Assembly: GCF_900090305.1 (NCBI RefSeq)
Contig: NZ_LT607751.1
Coordinates: 310,001-374,000, forward strand
Source: Micromonospora siamensis
GTDB lineage: Bacteria > Actinomycetota > Actinomycetes > Mycobacteriales > Micromonosporaceae
DNA length: 64,000 nucleotides
Direction of reading: 5' to 3'
Position 1 is the first letter of the stretch, and each line of letters begins with the position of its first letter. A program made the translations under genes and the position numbers. Under the pieces are notes generated by a model that saw only the letters and a program-made list of their open reading frames with translations, made no database searches and was not told the origin of the DNA. Below are positions 11,048 to 20,025 of the stretch, piece after piece.

Positions 11048-11985
11048 CTCGTCGGCGCCTTGTCGTCGAAGTCCACCAGCTTCGGTACGCCCAAGGGCTG
11101 CGGCTGCGACTTGTCGGCCTTCAACCACGGCCCGAGGGTCCGGTTGTACGCGGTCAGCCAGGGACTGCTGATCCCGTTACGCCCCTGGAGGTAGCTCTTC
11201 TGAAGGGCGAAGGCGACCAGGTCGCGCAGGGCCGGATCGCCGATCGGCACCCCGATGCCGAGCAGCTCGCTGGTGCCGAAGGGCATGTCGACGATCTCGA
11301 AGTCCTTCGGGTACTGGGAGAGGAAGCCGGCGAGGATCGTCTCGTCCGAGCTGACCGCGTCGTACCGGCCGGCGCGGATGCCGTTGACGCAGTCCCCGAC
11401 CTCCTTCACCACGTACGCCTTGACGTCGTGCTTCTCCAGCTCGGCCTCGGTGGTGGAGCCCCCGCTGGTGCAGATCCGGTACTCCGGCCGGCGCAGGTCC
11501 TCGATGGTGCGGATCCGGTCCTTGAGCCGGACCGGCACCATCACCTCCTGGGTGGTGACGAAGTACGGCCCGGCGAAGCTGACCAGCTTCTCCCGGTCCT
11601 CGGTCATCGAGAAGCTGGAGACCACCAGGTCGACGACGCCGCCCTGGAGGGCGGGGATCCGGTCCTCGGTGGCCAGCGACACCCACTCGATCCGCTGGTC
11701 CCCGGCGAAGCCCAGGTAGGAGGCGATGTAGCGGGCGATCTCCACGTCGAACCCGACGTGCACGCCGTTGCGCAGCTCACCCATCAACGGCTCGGTGGTC
11801 GCCACCCCGATCCTGATCTTCGCCTGGCCGTCGACGTGCGACTCGCGGAGCTTGTCCAGCACCGACGGCAGCGGCGGATCCCGCCGGTTGTCGCAGCCGG
11901 CCGCCGCGGCCAGGGTCAGGGTCAGGGCCACCGCGAGGGTGGTGGCGACCGACCGGAGCCGGTGCCGGGAGGTGACGTCGTTCAT
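11044..11985 (-). CDS. Solute-binding lipoprotein, GlnH-like (SBP_bac_3)
   Basis: 313 residues. The N-terminus is a lipoprotein signal ending in AAAAGC (Cys near residue 30). The mature part has the type 3 binding-protein fold: IRIGVATTEPLMG, NGVHVGFDVEIARYIA, VVSSFSMTEDREKLVSFAGPYF and SGGSTTEAELEKH. It should bind a polar amino acid such as glutamate or glutamine outside the membrane. ATG is chosen for its GAGGT ribosome-binding site; a TACCCT -10 box lies at 12025-12030. No ABC permease or ATPase is linked, unlike classic glnHPQ operons; the partner is the membrane protein downstream. Confidence 0.82.
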   Translation of the reverse strand: MNDVTSRHRLRSVATTLAVALTLTLAAAAGCDNRRDPPLPSVLDKLRESHVDGQAKIRIGVATTEPLMGELRNGVHVGFDVEIARYIASYLGFAGDQRIEWVSLATEDRIPALQGGVVDLVVSSFSMTEDREKLVSFAGPYFVTTQEVMVPVRLKDRIRTIEDLRRPEYRICTSGGSTTEAELEKHDVKAYVVKEVGDCVNGIRAGRYDAVSSDETILAGFLSQYPKDFEIVDMPFGTSELLGIGVPIGDPALRDLVAFALQKSYLQGRNGISSPWLTAYNRTLGPWLKADKSQPQPLGVPKLVDFDDKAPTR

Positions 11986-12168
11986 CGGGTTACCTCGCTG
12001 ACGATCACGGCCTGCGGGACACCGAGGGTAGCCGGTCCGGGCCATCTCCGTGGCCACCCGCCGGGCCGCCGGTCACTCCACCGTGGAGACGGGCGTACGG
12101 CTGATCGTTGTCGGACATCCACCGCGGCGTGCTGACGTTCCGGCGGACGCCTCGCACCGATGCGCGGG

Positions 12169-12196
12169 TTGACACGTTGCGCTGTCGGGCAATGCT
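12169..12196 (+). promoter_or_regulatory. Promoter with consensus -35 box
   Basis: TTGACA at 12169-12174, a 16-bp spacer and AATGCT at 12191-12196. The in-frame GTG at 12203 is 6 bases further on, which fits leaderless initiation. Confidence 0.55.
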
Positions 12197-12202
12197 GGAC
12201 CG

Positions 12203-12538
12203 GTGAGGCGATTCCCGATGAAGGCACGTACGCGAGCGGTCGTCGCGGCCCTGTGCGCGGTGGGCCTGCTGGTGGTTCTCGTCGCCGGCCGCCCGCGCGG
12301 CATCCTGGCGGTGGGGCTGGCGCTGCTCTGCGTCCTGCTGGGCATGGTCGCGGCCATGGCGGTGACGGCGGCGCGGCACGGTGACGACCGCGGACCGGTC
12401 GAGCCGACCCCGGCCGGTCAGCCGAGGACCGGGCTGTACGGGGTGGACGCCGACACGTTGGAGACCCTCGACAACGAGGAGGCCGTCCGCGCCCTGCGGG
12501 AACGGTACCGCCGGCTGGACGGGCTCAACGACCGGTGA
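12203..12538 (+). CDS. Small membrane protein, function unknown
   Basis: 111 residues from the GTG at 12203, or 106 from the ATG at 12218, which has GAGG upstream. The promoter position favours the GTG as a leaderless start. Two hydrophobic helices (about residues 12-28 and 33-55) are followed by a charged cytosolic tail ending EEAVRALRERYRRLDGLNDR. I do not recognise the family. The 3' end overlaps the convergent kinase gene by 14 bases, so the last codons of both genes share DNA. Confidence 0.6.
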   Translation: MRRFPMKARTRAVVAALCAVGLLVVLVAGRPRGILAVGLALLCVLLGMVAAMAVTAARHGDDRGPVEPTPAGQPRTGLYGVDADTLETLDNEEAVRALRERYRRLDGLNDR

Positions 12539-14165
12539 GCGTCGGCGACTGCAGCGCGTCGACGCCCCGCCCGGCCAGGCACCGGTAGGTGCGGTCGGTG
12601 TCCGCCCCGCTGGGCGGCAGCACCTCCAGACGCCATCCGGTCGGATAGCCGATCCCGCTGGTCAGCCGGAAGGTGACCGGGCTGCACACCCGGCGTACCC
12701 CCGGGTCGGCGCTGATCGTGGCGTGCGCCGCCCCGATCAGCGCGGTCGGCAGCTCGCCCTCGGCGTAGGTCTCCCAGGTGTGCCGGCCGTCGCACGGCAG
12801 CCGGACCGCCTCGGCCCGGGTGCCGCGCACCCGGACCGGTCCGAAGCATTCCAGCCCCGGCGCGCAGCTGGCACCGGCGGGCAGCTTCACCGCGGTCGGC
12901 CCGCAACCGGGTAGCCCGGCGGCCCCGGCCGACGGGGTGACCGACCCGCCGGCGGTCGGGGTGGGGGCGGTGACCGACGGCGCCGGGCTGGCCACCCAGG
13001 CTCCGGCGCTGGCGGAGGCGGCCAGCGCGAGCACGCCGACGGTGCCGAGGAACCAGCGCCGCCGCCACCGGCGATGCCGCTCCTCGCCCCGGGGGCGGCC
13101 CCGGTCGCCGGCGCCGGACGTCGGCACGGTGGGGTGGCCGTCCTCGGCCGGCGGCCGGGGCCCGGTCCAGCCGGTGGTCGGCCCGCCGGACGTCCGGGTG
13201 CCGTGGGTGGCGATCGACGTCGGGGTGCCGTAGGTCCGGCCCCCGAGGGTGGGGCCGCCGGACGTCGGTGGGCGGAACGTGGGACCGCCGGAGGTGGGGG
13301 CGCCGCTGATCGGTGCGCCGCTGATCGGGTGGGCCGGGCCGGCGAGCGGCAGGGCGGCCAGCAGGTCACGCAGCTCGACCGCGGAGGGGCGGTCCTCCGG
13401 ATCGTTCGCCATGCCGGCCCGGAGCACGTCGACCAGCTCCTCCGGCACCCCGGGCAGGCCCGGGATCGGCTGGTGGAACATCTCCAGCACGGTCACCAGG
13501 CTGGGGTTGCGCTCGGACTGCCAGCGCGGCGGCCGGCCGTGCATCACCGCGTAGAGCGTCGCGCAGAGCGCGTAGACGTCGACGGCCGGCGACGGTGGGC
13601 TGTGGCTGAACATCTCCGGCGGCGCGTACGCCGGGGTCAGCACCTCCAGGGTCACCGAGGCGTCGCGCACCTCGGCGAGCACGGCCAGCCCGAAGTCGGC
13701 CAGCACCGCCGGGTTGAAGTGCGAGTGGAGGATGTTGGCCGGCTTGACGTCGCGGTGCAGCACCCCGGCCGCGTGCGAGTGGGCGAGCGCGTCGGCGATC
13801 TTGATCCCGAGGTCGCGGGCCTCCGCGGCGTCCAACGGCGAGGTCCGCATCCGCTCGGCGTACGACCCGTCGCACAACTCCATGATCAGGTAGGGGTGCT
13901 GGTCCACGGTGACCCCGACGTCGAAGAGGTCCACCACGTGCGGGTGCGACGACATCCGGCCGGCGGCCCGCGCCTCGCGCAGGAAGCGGGCCTGGTCCCG
14001 CTCGCTGTCCAGGGTGCGGTTCTCGACCTTGACCGCCACTTCACGCCCGACGGAGATCTGCGTGGCCCGGTAGACCGTGGCGTAACCGCCCCGGGCAAAT
14101 ACCTCCAGATCGGTCAGACCGGGCACGATGGGCAACCGGAGGGCGCCGGGCGGGGTGTCGGTCAC
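12525..14165 (-). CDS. Transmembrane serine/threonine protein kinase
   Basis: 546 residues from the GTG at 14165, which lies 7 bases after a TATTTT -10 box. The N-terminal kinase domain (about 1-265) has the glycine loop FARGGYATVY, VAVKV with the ATP-binding Lys, the catalytic loop LHRDVKPANIL, DFGLA and APPE, so it should be active. A Gly/Pro/Thr/Ser linker of near-repeated units precedes one membrane helix (about 390-410) and an extracellular domain with conserved Cys residues. The domain order fits Hanks-type PknB relatives but there are no PASTA repeats. Nearby lipoprotein and membrane genes may belong to the same signalling unit. Confidence 0.85.
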   Translation of the reverse strand: MTDTPPGALRLPIVPGLTDLEVFARGGYATVYRATQISVGREVAVKVENRTLDSERDQARFLREARAAGRMSSHPHVVDLFDVGVTVDQHPYLIMELCDGSYAERMRTSPLDAAEARDLGIKIADALAHSHAAGVLHRDVKPANILHSHFNPAVLADFGLAVLAEVRDASVTLEVLTPAYAPPEMFSHSPPSPAVDVYALCATLYAVMHGRPPRWQSERNPSLVTVLEMFHQPIPGLPGVPEELVDVLRAGMANDPEDRPSAVELRDLLAALPLAGPAHPISGAPISGAPTSGGPTFRPPTSGGPTLGGRTYGTPTSIATHGTRTSGGPTTGWTGPRPPAEDGHPTVPTSGAGDRGRPRGEERHRRWRRRWFLGTVGVLALAASASAGAWVASPAPSVTAPTPTAGGSVTPSAGAAGLPGCGPTAVKLPAGASCAPGLECFGPVRVRGTRAEAVRLPCDGRHTWETYAEGELPTALIGAAHATISADPGVRRVCSPVTFRLTSGIGYPTGWRLEVLPPSGADTDRTYRCLAGRGVDALQSPTLTGR

Positions 14166-14172
14166 AGCTTCG

Positions 14173-14200
14173 AAAATACCCAATGGACCGGGCGGGTCAT
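14173..14200 (-). promoter_or_regulatory. Kinase promoter
   Basis: On the minus strand a -35-like ATGACC (14200-14195), a 16-bp spacer and a TATTTT -10 (14178-14173) precede the kinase GTG by 7 bases. This gives the kinase its own promoter at the very end of the upstream gene. Confidence 0.45.
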
Positions 14201-14712
14201 CCGACCGCGTCGGCCGACGGGGTCGACCCCGCGCCGCCCGCGGGCCGGCCCGGTGCGCCGACGGCCTCGCCCGGCGGCGCGCTCGTGGTCGGGTCGGACA
14301 GGTCGCCGGTGGGCGGGCGGCGGGCGTCCCACCACAGGCCCACCGCGGTCGCCACGGCGCCCAGCCCCTCCCAGAGCGCCACCCCGAAGAACCGGCCCGG
14401 CGCCACGTCGGCCAGCACCGCGATGCTGAACACGGTGAACGTCACCAGGCGGAAGAAGACGGTGAACCGGAAGAAGGACCGCCACTCGGTGGCCGTGGCC
14501 AGGAGGTAGTAGACCCCCATGTTGAACGACGCCATCGAGGACGCCATCAGGAACGTGCCGGTGTAGTCGCCCGGCCCGCGCTCGGCCGGCACCTGGAAGC
14601 CGAGCAGGCGCAGCTGCGCCTCCGGCCAGACCAGTCCGAACGCGCCGAGCAGCACCGCCAGCACGCCGAAGACCGCGATCGTCCAGCCCGCGCCGGACCG
14701 CGGCAGCCTCAT
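14197..14712 (-). CDS. Four-helix membrane protein, unknown function
   Basis: 171 residues; ATG with GGGGGAGGA just upstream. Four hydrophobic segments (about 10-28, 50-70, 80-100, 108-126) are followed by a disordered Pro/Ala/Gly tail. It looks like one of the short DoxX- or DUF-type membrane proteins common in actinomycetes, but I cannot name the family. It lies upstream of the kinase on the same strand with 31 bases between stop and kinase start. Confidence 0.65.
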   Translation of the reverse strand: MRLPRSGAGWTIAVFGVLAVLLGAFGLVWPEAQLRLLGFQVPAERGPGDYTGTFLMASSMASFNMGVYYLLATATEWRSFFRFTVFFRLVTFTVFSIAVLADVAPGRFFGVALWEGLGAVATAVGLWWDARRPPTGDLSDPTTSAPPGEAVGAPGRPAGGAGSTPSADAVG

Positions 14713-14931
14713 CCGTTCCTCCCCCGCCCGTCGGCCCGCACTGTGGATGGCCGCTCCCGAGGGGACACGCTAGCCGCCACCCCCGACGCCCACATCCCCG
14801 AAACCGTCAGTCCTGTCCCCCGCCTCCGGTCCCGGACCCCACCTCCGGTCTCCGGTCGCCCCACTTCCGCTCCGGCGCGACATCCCGCAACCCGGGCCAC
14901 GCGACCGGAATGCACCGGCGGGCGGGGGCGG

Positions 14932-17900
14932 TCAGACGGGGGCGGGGGCGAGCCGGGCACGCAGCGCGTCGGCGGCGGCCCGCTCACTGGCCTGCTCGGT
15001 CGCGTACGCCAGCCGGACGGCCTCCTCGGCGCAGGACAGCGCCTCAGCGGACCGGCCGGCGGCGGCGAGCGTCTCGGCCAGCACGCTCGCCGCGACCACC
15101 TGACTGCGGACGTCCTCGGCCGGCGCCTCGACCGCCCGACGCGCCCAGTCCAGCGCCTGTTCGGGCTGGCCGTGGGCGAGCAGCGCGGACGCGTACCGGG
15201 CCATCGTCTGGCGGCGGGAGAAGAGCAGCGACGGGGTGTTCGCGGCGGCGGTGGCCACCGGGGCAAGCAGACCGACGGCGGTCGCCGGATCGCCCGCGGC
15301 CAGTCGGGCGGTGGCGAGCAGCACCCGGGGGCCGACCTGGGCGGGGGCCTGCGGGTTGTGCGGCTCGACGGCGGTCAGCACGGCCCGGGCGGCCTGCTCG
15401 GCGGTCTCGCAGTCACCCATGTCCAGCGCCACGAAACCGCGCAGCGTGCCGGCCATCCCGGTGAGCAGCGGGTGCGAGGTGCGCGACGCGTACGACAGGG
15501 CATCGGTGAGCAGGTCAGCGGCGTGTTCCGGCTCGCCGAGCCCGCGCGCGACCACCCCGCGGACGACCAGGGCGAAGCCGCGCCCCCAGTCGTCGGAGAC
15601 CTCGGCGAAGTCCCGGTACGCCCGACGGGCCGCCCGGTCGGCGTCGCCCAGCTCGCCCAGCTCGGCGGTGGCGAACGCCTTCACGGCGCGCAGCGTGCCC
15701 ACCGCCCAGGCCTCGCCGACCCGCTCGCCGAAGGGCAGGAACACCTCGGCCATCCGGCACGCCTCGCGGAGCCGGCCGGCGAGCAGCCGGGCGAAGGCGG
15801 TGGTGCCGCGCAGCCAGGCCCGCCCGTACGGGTCCTTCAGCTCGGCGAAGAGCCGGGCGGCCCGGCCGAGCACCGCGTCGGTGCCGGCGAAGTCGCCGCG
15901 GGTGGTGGTCACCCAGGCCAGGTTCTGCAACGACCAGGCCTGCCCGCGCGGGTCCTGCGCGGCGAGGCTGACCTGGTAGGAGGCGGCGAGCCGGCTGCTG
16001 GCCTGGCCGAGCCGGCCGGCGACGAAGTCGGCCATGCCGAGCCGGCGCATCGCGGAGGCCCGCAGGGTGGGCAGCTCACCCTCGGTGGCCACCTGCAACG
16101 CCTCCTGCCAGCAGGTCACCGCGCGGGTCTGGTCGCCGAGCGCCTGGTGAGCCTGGCCGGCGAGGAGCAGGGCGCTGACCCGGGTGGCCGCCTCGTCGCC
16201 GGCGTTGGCGGCGATCTTCTCGGCGTAGGCGAGCGCGTCGGTGGGGCGGCCGACCTGGAGCAGGGCGCGGGCGTGCACCACCCGGTCGGCCGGGGGCACC
16301 CCGTCGCGGGCCAGCTCGGCGGCGCGTTCGGCGTACTCGATGGCCAGGGCGGGCTCGCCGGCCTGGAGCGACCGGCGGGCGGCCCGGCCGAGCGCGGCCA
16401 CGCCCAGCGGGGCGACGGTACGCGCGGACGCGTCCGGTCGCAGCTTGACCGCGTCGGCGAGCACGGCGGCCCGCTCCACGTGCTCCGCGACGAAGTCGTC
16501 CCGGGCGGCGTCGGTGAAGCCGCCCGGGCCGGCGGCGCCGGGAACCGGGGTGCCGCCGGAAGCCTCGCCGGGGCCGACCGCCCAGCGGGCCAGGGCGGCG
16601 TGCCGCTCGGCCGTCTCGGCCTTGCTGACCCCGGCGTACGCGGCCTCCCGCATCAGCGGGGTGGCGAACGCGTACCCGGTGCGGGTGCGGTGCAGCATCC
16701 GGCGTTGCAGCAGCTCCTCGACGGCACGTTCCAGCTCGACGGCGGCCACCGCCGCGGGCCGGCCGTCCCGCCCGGTCCGCTGCTCGCGCAGCGCCTCCAG
16801 CGCGCCGTTGGGCACGGCGTCGCCGACCACGGCGGCGTCGCGGAGCACCGAGCGGGCGTCGACCGGCAGCGCGTCGATCCGGGCGGCGAGCACGGCGGCC
16901 AGGTCACGGGAGAGCAGCCGGCTGCCCAGTGAGCCGGGGGCGAGCCGCCATCCGCCGGTGGTGCCCCGGCCCGGCCCGACGGTCAGCGCGCCGCGCTCCA
17001 TCAGCAGGGTGACCAGTTCGGCGAGATAGAAGGGGTTGCCCTGGGCGGTGGCGAGCAGCCGGTCCGCGTCGCCCTGGGGCAGCTTCCCGCCGGCCAGGTA
17101 GGTGGTGAGCAGCCGGGCGGCGTCCGCGCCGCGCAGCGGCGGCAGGGCGTGCACCTCGGCGTCCGCGACCCGGGTGAGCGCCCCGGCGGTACGCACCAGC
17201 TCCGGGCGGCCCAGCAGCATCACCAGCACCGGCCCGCTGAGCCGGGACAGGGTGACGCCCAGCGCCCTGATGGTCTCGGCGGTGGCGTCGTGCAGGTCGT
17301 CCACGACGATCACCAGGGGCGCCTCGGTGGCCAGGTCGCTGAGCAGCTCGGCGACGGCGTTCGGCACGGCCTCGGCGTCGGCCGGCGGGGTGGCCGTGGC
17401 GCTCCACTCGCCGTTGTCGGTGGCGGTGCCGTGCGCGGCGGGCAGTTCGGCGTACCCGAGCAGGGCGAGCAGCTGCTCGGTGGCGAGCGCGACGGGCTGG
17501 CCGCGCAGCCGGCCCAGCCGTTGGCTCAACCGGCGGAGCCGTTCCTCGACGGCGGGCCGGGTGAGCGCGGTGGCCGGGTCGTTGGGCAGGCCGGTGGCGG
17601 CGCGGACCAGGTCGGCGAGGGGGGCCAGGCGGCGTCGCTCACCGAAGGCGGCGCAGCGGACCGAGAGCACCCGGGCGCCGGTGTGCGCGGCGTACCGGCC
17701 GGCCCCGACGTCGTAGCCGGCGGCGAGGCGTTCCACCTCGGCGGCGAAGCGGGACTTGCCGATCCCGGCCTCGGCGGTCATCAGCAGCACCCGGGGCTCG
17801 CCCCGGTCGATCACCTCGGCGAGCCGGCCGGCGACCCGGCCGATCTCGGTCTCCCGGCCGACGAAGGGCGCCTCGTCGCCGAGCCCGGACCGGGTGCCCG

Positions 17901-18552
17901 GCGCGTCCAGGAGGCCGAGCAGCTCGTACGCCTCGACCGGCTCGCGCTTGCCCTTGAGCCGCAGCGGGCGCAGCGCCCGCCAGGAGGCGACGTGCCGGGT
18001 GGCGGCGGAGGTGCGTGCGCCGCCGTAGACGGCGCCGACGGCGGCGGCGTCGGCGAGCCGGGCGGCGGTGTTGACCGTGTCGCCGATGACCGTGTACTCG
18101 ATCGCGGCCTGGATGCCGGCGATCACGTCGCCGGTGTTCAGCCCGACCCGCAGGCCGAGCGGCGCGCCGCCGCCGCGTTCGTCGTCGAGGACCCGGCGGA
18201 CGGCCCGCTGCATGGACAGCGCGGCCCGCACGGCGCGTTCGGCGTCGTCCTCGTGGGCGACGGGCGCGCCGAAGACGGCCATGATCCCGTCGCCGGTGAG
18301 CTTGTCGACGTGCCCGCCGAAGGTCTTGACCGCGCCCGCCAGGGCGGCCAGCACCCGGTCGGTGACGGCGCCGACCCGTTCCGGGTCGAGATCCTCGGAC
18401 CAGGAGGTGAAGTCGGAGAGGTCGCCGAAGAGCACGGTGACCACCCGCCGTTCGGCGGCGGGCAGGGTGGCGGCGGCCGGCAGCGCGGCCCCGCAGTTGT
18501 GGCAGAACCGGGCGCCGGGCACGGCGACGGTCCCGCAGACCGGGCAGGTCAC
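14932..18552 (-). CDS. Class III adenylate cyclase / AAA ATPase / TPR protein
   Basis: 1206 residues. It opens with a zinc-ribbon of two CxxC pairs (CPVCG and CHNCG). A class III nucleotidyl cyclase domain (about 40-200) follows, keeping both metal Asp residues (FGDLSDFT, GDGIMAVFG), a substrate-specificity Lys (DKLTGD) and the transition-state Asn/Arg in VNTAARL, so it should make cAMP. Next comes an ATPase with Walker A GIGKSRFA and Walker B VIVVDDLHD, then a long helical TPR-like half. No LuxR HTH is present at the end. GTG overlaps the MBL gene stop. Its position matches that of crp in related genomes. Confidence 0.87.
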   Translation of the reverse strand: MTCPVCGTVAVPGARFCHNCGAALPAAATLPAAERRVVTVLFGDLSDFTSWSEDLDPERVGAVTDRVLAALAGAVKTFGGHVDKLTGDGIMAVFGAPVAHEDDAERAVRAALSMQRAVRRVLDDERGGGAPLGLRVGLNTGDVIAGIQAAIEYTVIGDTVNTAARLADAAAVGAVYGGARTSAATRHVASWRALRPLRLKGKREPVEAYELLGLLDAPGTRSGLGDEAPFVGRETEIGRVAGRLAEVIDRGEPRVLLMTAEAGIGKSRFAAEVERLAAGYDVGAGRYAAHTGARVLSVRCAAFGERRRLAPLADLVRAATGLPNDPATALTRPAVEERLRRLSQRLGRLRGQPVALATEQLLALLGYAELPAAHGTATDNGEWSATATPPADAEAVPNAVAELLSDLATEAPLVIVVDDLHDATAETIRALGVTLSRLSGPVLVMLLGRPELVRTAGALTRVADAEVHALPPLRGADAARLLTTYLAGGKLPQGDADRLLATAQGNPFYLAELVTLLMERGALTVGPGRGTTGGWRLAPGSLGSRLLSRDLAAVLAARIDALPVDARSVLRDAAVVGDAVPNGALEALREQRTGRDGRPAAVAAVELERAVEELLQRRMLHRTRTGYAFATPLMREAAYAGVSKAETAERHAALARWAVGPGEASGGTPVPGAAGPGGFTDAARDDFVAEHVERAAVLADAVKLRPDASARTVAPLGVAALGRAARRSLQAGEPALAIEYAERAAELARDGVPPADRVVHARALLQVGRPTDALAYAEKIAANAGDEAATRVSALLLAGQAHQALGDQTRAVTCWQEALQVATEGELPTLRASAMRRLGMADFVAGRLGQASSRLAASYQVSLAAQDPRGQAWSLQNLAWVTTTRGDFAGTDAVLGRAARLFAELKDPYGRAWLRGTTAFARLLAGRLREACRMAEVFLPFGERVGEAWAVGTLRAVKAFATAELGELGDADRAARRAYRDFAEVSDDWGRGFALVVRGVVARGLGEPEHAADLLTDALSYASRTSHPLLTGMAGTLRGFVALDMGDCETAEQAARAVLTAVEPHNPQAPAQVGPRVLLATARLAAGDPATAVGLLAPVATAAANTPSLLFSRRQTMARYASALLAHGQPEQALDWARRAVEAPAEDVRSQVVAASVLAETLAAAGRSAEALSCAEEAVRLAYATEQASERAAADALRARLAPAPV

Positions 18553-19349
18553 GGCTGCTCCACCCCGAGGTACGCGAGCTGGGCCCGGACGGACCACTCG
18601 GCGGCCCACCACAGCGACCGGTCGACGTCGGCGTAGACCCGGGCGACCACCTCGGGCGCGGTGGTCGCACCCTCGGCCACCGCCGCCCGGACCTGGTCGA
18701 GCCGGGCCCGCCGGTGGGCCAGGTAGAACTCCGCCGCCACGCCGCAGTCGGCCAGCGCCGGGCCGTGTCCCGGGAGCGCCGGGATCCCGGTGTACGTCGA
18801 GAGCAGCTCCAGGCTCGACAGGTAGTCCCCGAGGTGCCCGTCCGGGTGGGCGACCACGGTGGTGCCCCGGCCCAGGATGGTGTCGCCGGTCAGGACGACC
18901 CGCTCGTCGCCGCACCGGACCAGGAAGCAGACCGAGTCGGCGGTGTGCCCCGGGGTGCTGATCAGGTCGATCTCCAGCCCGTCGAGGCCGAAGTGCTCGC
19001 CCGGCTCGGTCAGCGGGTCACCGCCGATGGTGTGCGCCGGGTCGGCGGCGAGGACGTGCCGGCCGCCCAGCAGCTCGCTGAGCCGGGGCGCGCCCTCGGT
19101 GTGGTCCGGGTGCCCGTGGGTGATCAGCACGAAGCCGACCGGCTCGTACGCCGCGATCGCGGCCAGGTGCGCCTCGTCGGCCGGGCCGGGATCGACCACG
19201 ACCGCGTGCTCCGCGCCGGGGGCGCGCAGCAGCCAGGTGTTGGTGCCGTCGAGGGTCATCGGACCCGGGTTCGGTGCCCGCAGCAGCGTCACCCAGTCCG
19301 GCAGCTCGTCGGCGAGTGCCGCCGCCGGCGCCGTCACATGCCCGCCCAT
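18549..19349 (-). CDS. MBL-fold metallo-hydrolase
   Basis: 266 residues. The metal site THGHPDH (residues 77-83), the second-shell GHTADSV, GDTILG and a C-terminal ALPGHGP give a complete zinc site of the LACTB2/glyoxalase II-like group. The ATG lies 7 bases after TACGAT on the minus strand, so a leaderless start is likely. It is the presumed equivalent of M. tuberculosis Rv3677c, next to RidA as there. The substrate is unknown. Confidence 0.85.
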   Translation of the reverse strand: MGGHVTAPAAALADELPDWVTLLRAPNPGPMTLDGTNTWLLRAPGAEHAVVVDPGPADEAHLAAIAAYEPVGFVLITHGHPDHTEGAPRLSELLGGRHVLAADPAHTIGGDPLTEPGEHFGLDGLEIDLISTPGHTADSVCFLVRCGDERVVLTGDTILGRGTTVVAHPDGHLGDYLSSLELLSTYTGIPALPGHGPALADCGVAAEFYLAHRRARLDQVRAAVAEGATTAPEVVARVYADVDRSLWWAAEWSVRAQLAYLGVEQP

Positions 19350-19378
19350 GGCTGCGATCGTACGACCCTGCCGGCAAC

Positions 19379-19460
19379 TCCCCGCGATCTTGCGCGGCCG
19401 GCCCGGCTTTCGTGCCCGTTCAGGGCTTTCGTCGGGCCGCCCGGGGCAAGATCGCGGGGA
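19379..19460. terminator. Long inverted repeat between RidA and MBL genes
   Basis: Arms of 15 bases at 19379-19393 and 19446-19460 are perfect inverse complements (left arm TCCCCGCGATCTTGC) around 52 bases. It lies after the RidA stop and before the MBL start, so it may end RidA transcripts. The long spacer also fits a REP-like dispersed element. Confidence 0.45.
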
Positions 19461-19478
19461 CGGAGGGTGACGGCGGGG

Positions 19479-19940
19479 TCAGGCGACCTCGACGATGACC
19501 TCGACCTCGACCGGCGAGTCCAGCGGCAGCTCGGAGACGCCGACGGCGCTGCGGGCATGCCGGCCGGCCTCACCGAAGACGGCTCCGAACAGGTCGGACG
19601 CGCCGTTGATCACGCCGGGCTGGCCGGTGAAGCCGGGCGCGCTGGCCACGAATCCGGTCAACTTGACGATCTTGATGACGTTCTCCAGGCCGACCAGCGA
19701 GTCGACCGCAGCCATGGCGTTCAGCGCGCACCGCTGCGCCAGGTCCTTGGCCTGGTCGGCGGAGACGCCCGCGCCCACCTTGCCGGTGGCGAGCAGCTTG
19801 CCCTCGGCCATCGGCAGCTGACCGGAGACGTACACGTGCTGCCCGGACTGCACCGCCGGCACGTAGCTGGCGACCGGCGGCACCACGTCGGGCAGGGTCA
19901 GGCCGAGCTCGGCCAGCTTCGCGTGAGGTCCGTTGCTCAT
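19479..19940 (-). CDS. RidA family protein (YjgF/YER057c/UK114)
   Basis: 153 residues; ATG with GAGGGGG upstream. Family features are SGQHVYVSGQLPM near residue 35, a central QDLAQRCALNAMAAV-type helix (here KDLAQRCALNAMA) and a C-terminal EVEVIVEVA strand. Canonical RidA uses an Arg in the last third to deaminate enamine/imine intermediates; here a GRHARSAVGVSELPLDSPVEVEV stretch carries candidate Arg residues. This is the long actinobacterial form, like Rv3678c. Its partner DUF4177 gene lies upstream on the same strand. Confidence 0.85.
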   Translation of the reverse strand: MSNGPHAKLAELGLTLPDVVPPVASYVPAVQSGQHVYVSGQLPMAEGKLLATGKVGAGVSADQAKDLAQRCALNAMAAVDSLVGLENVIKIVKLTGFVASAPGFTGQPGVINGASDLFGAVFGEAGRHARSAVGVSELPLDSPVEVEVIVEVA

Positions 19941-19948
19941 GCCGCCCC

Positions 19949-20015
19949 CTCGCTGCGCTCGGTGGCGCCATGAGGCACCGACGCGCTGAGCCCGATGATT
20001 CGCTCGCTGCGCTCG
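19949..20015. repeat. Pair of 13-bp direct repeats in the RidA-DUF4177 gap
   Basis: CTCGCTGCGCTCG occurs at 19949-19961 and 20003-20015, 54 bases apart. It is nearly self-complementary (CGAGCGCAGCGAG) and resembles the centre of the mini-repeat at 6711-6752. Confidence 0.5.
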
Positions 20016-20025
20016 CTCATGGTGC

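Noticed and set aside
10016..11985. True GlnX-GlnH pair
   Set aside because: The membrane protein has about seven helices and the linked kinase lacks the rubredoxin and TPR parts of PknG, so equivalence is not supported.
13180..13330. Tandem repeat in the kinase linker as a mobile or CRISPR-like repeat
   Set aside because: It is in frame and encodes a low-complexity Gly/Pro/Thr/Ser linker; two 15-base units are simple coding repeats.
14128..16932. Very long open frame on the plus strand opposite the cyclase gene
   Set aside because: It is a GC-driven mirror of the minus-strand gene, with Gly/Arg/Pro-rich sequence and no family motif; the minus strand carries clear cyclase and ATPase motifs.
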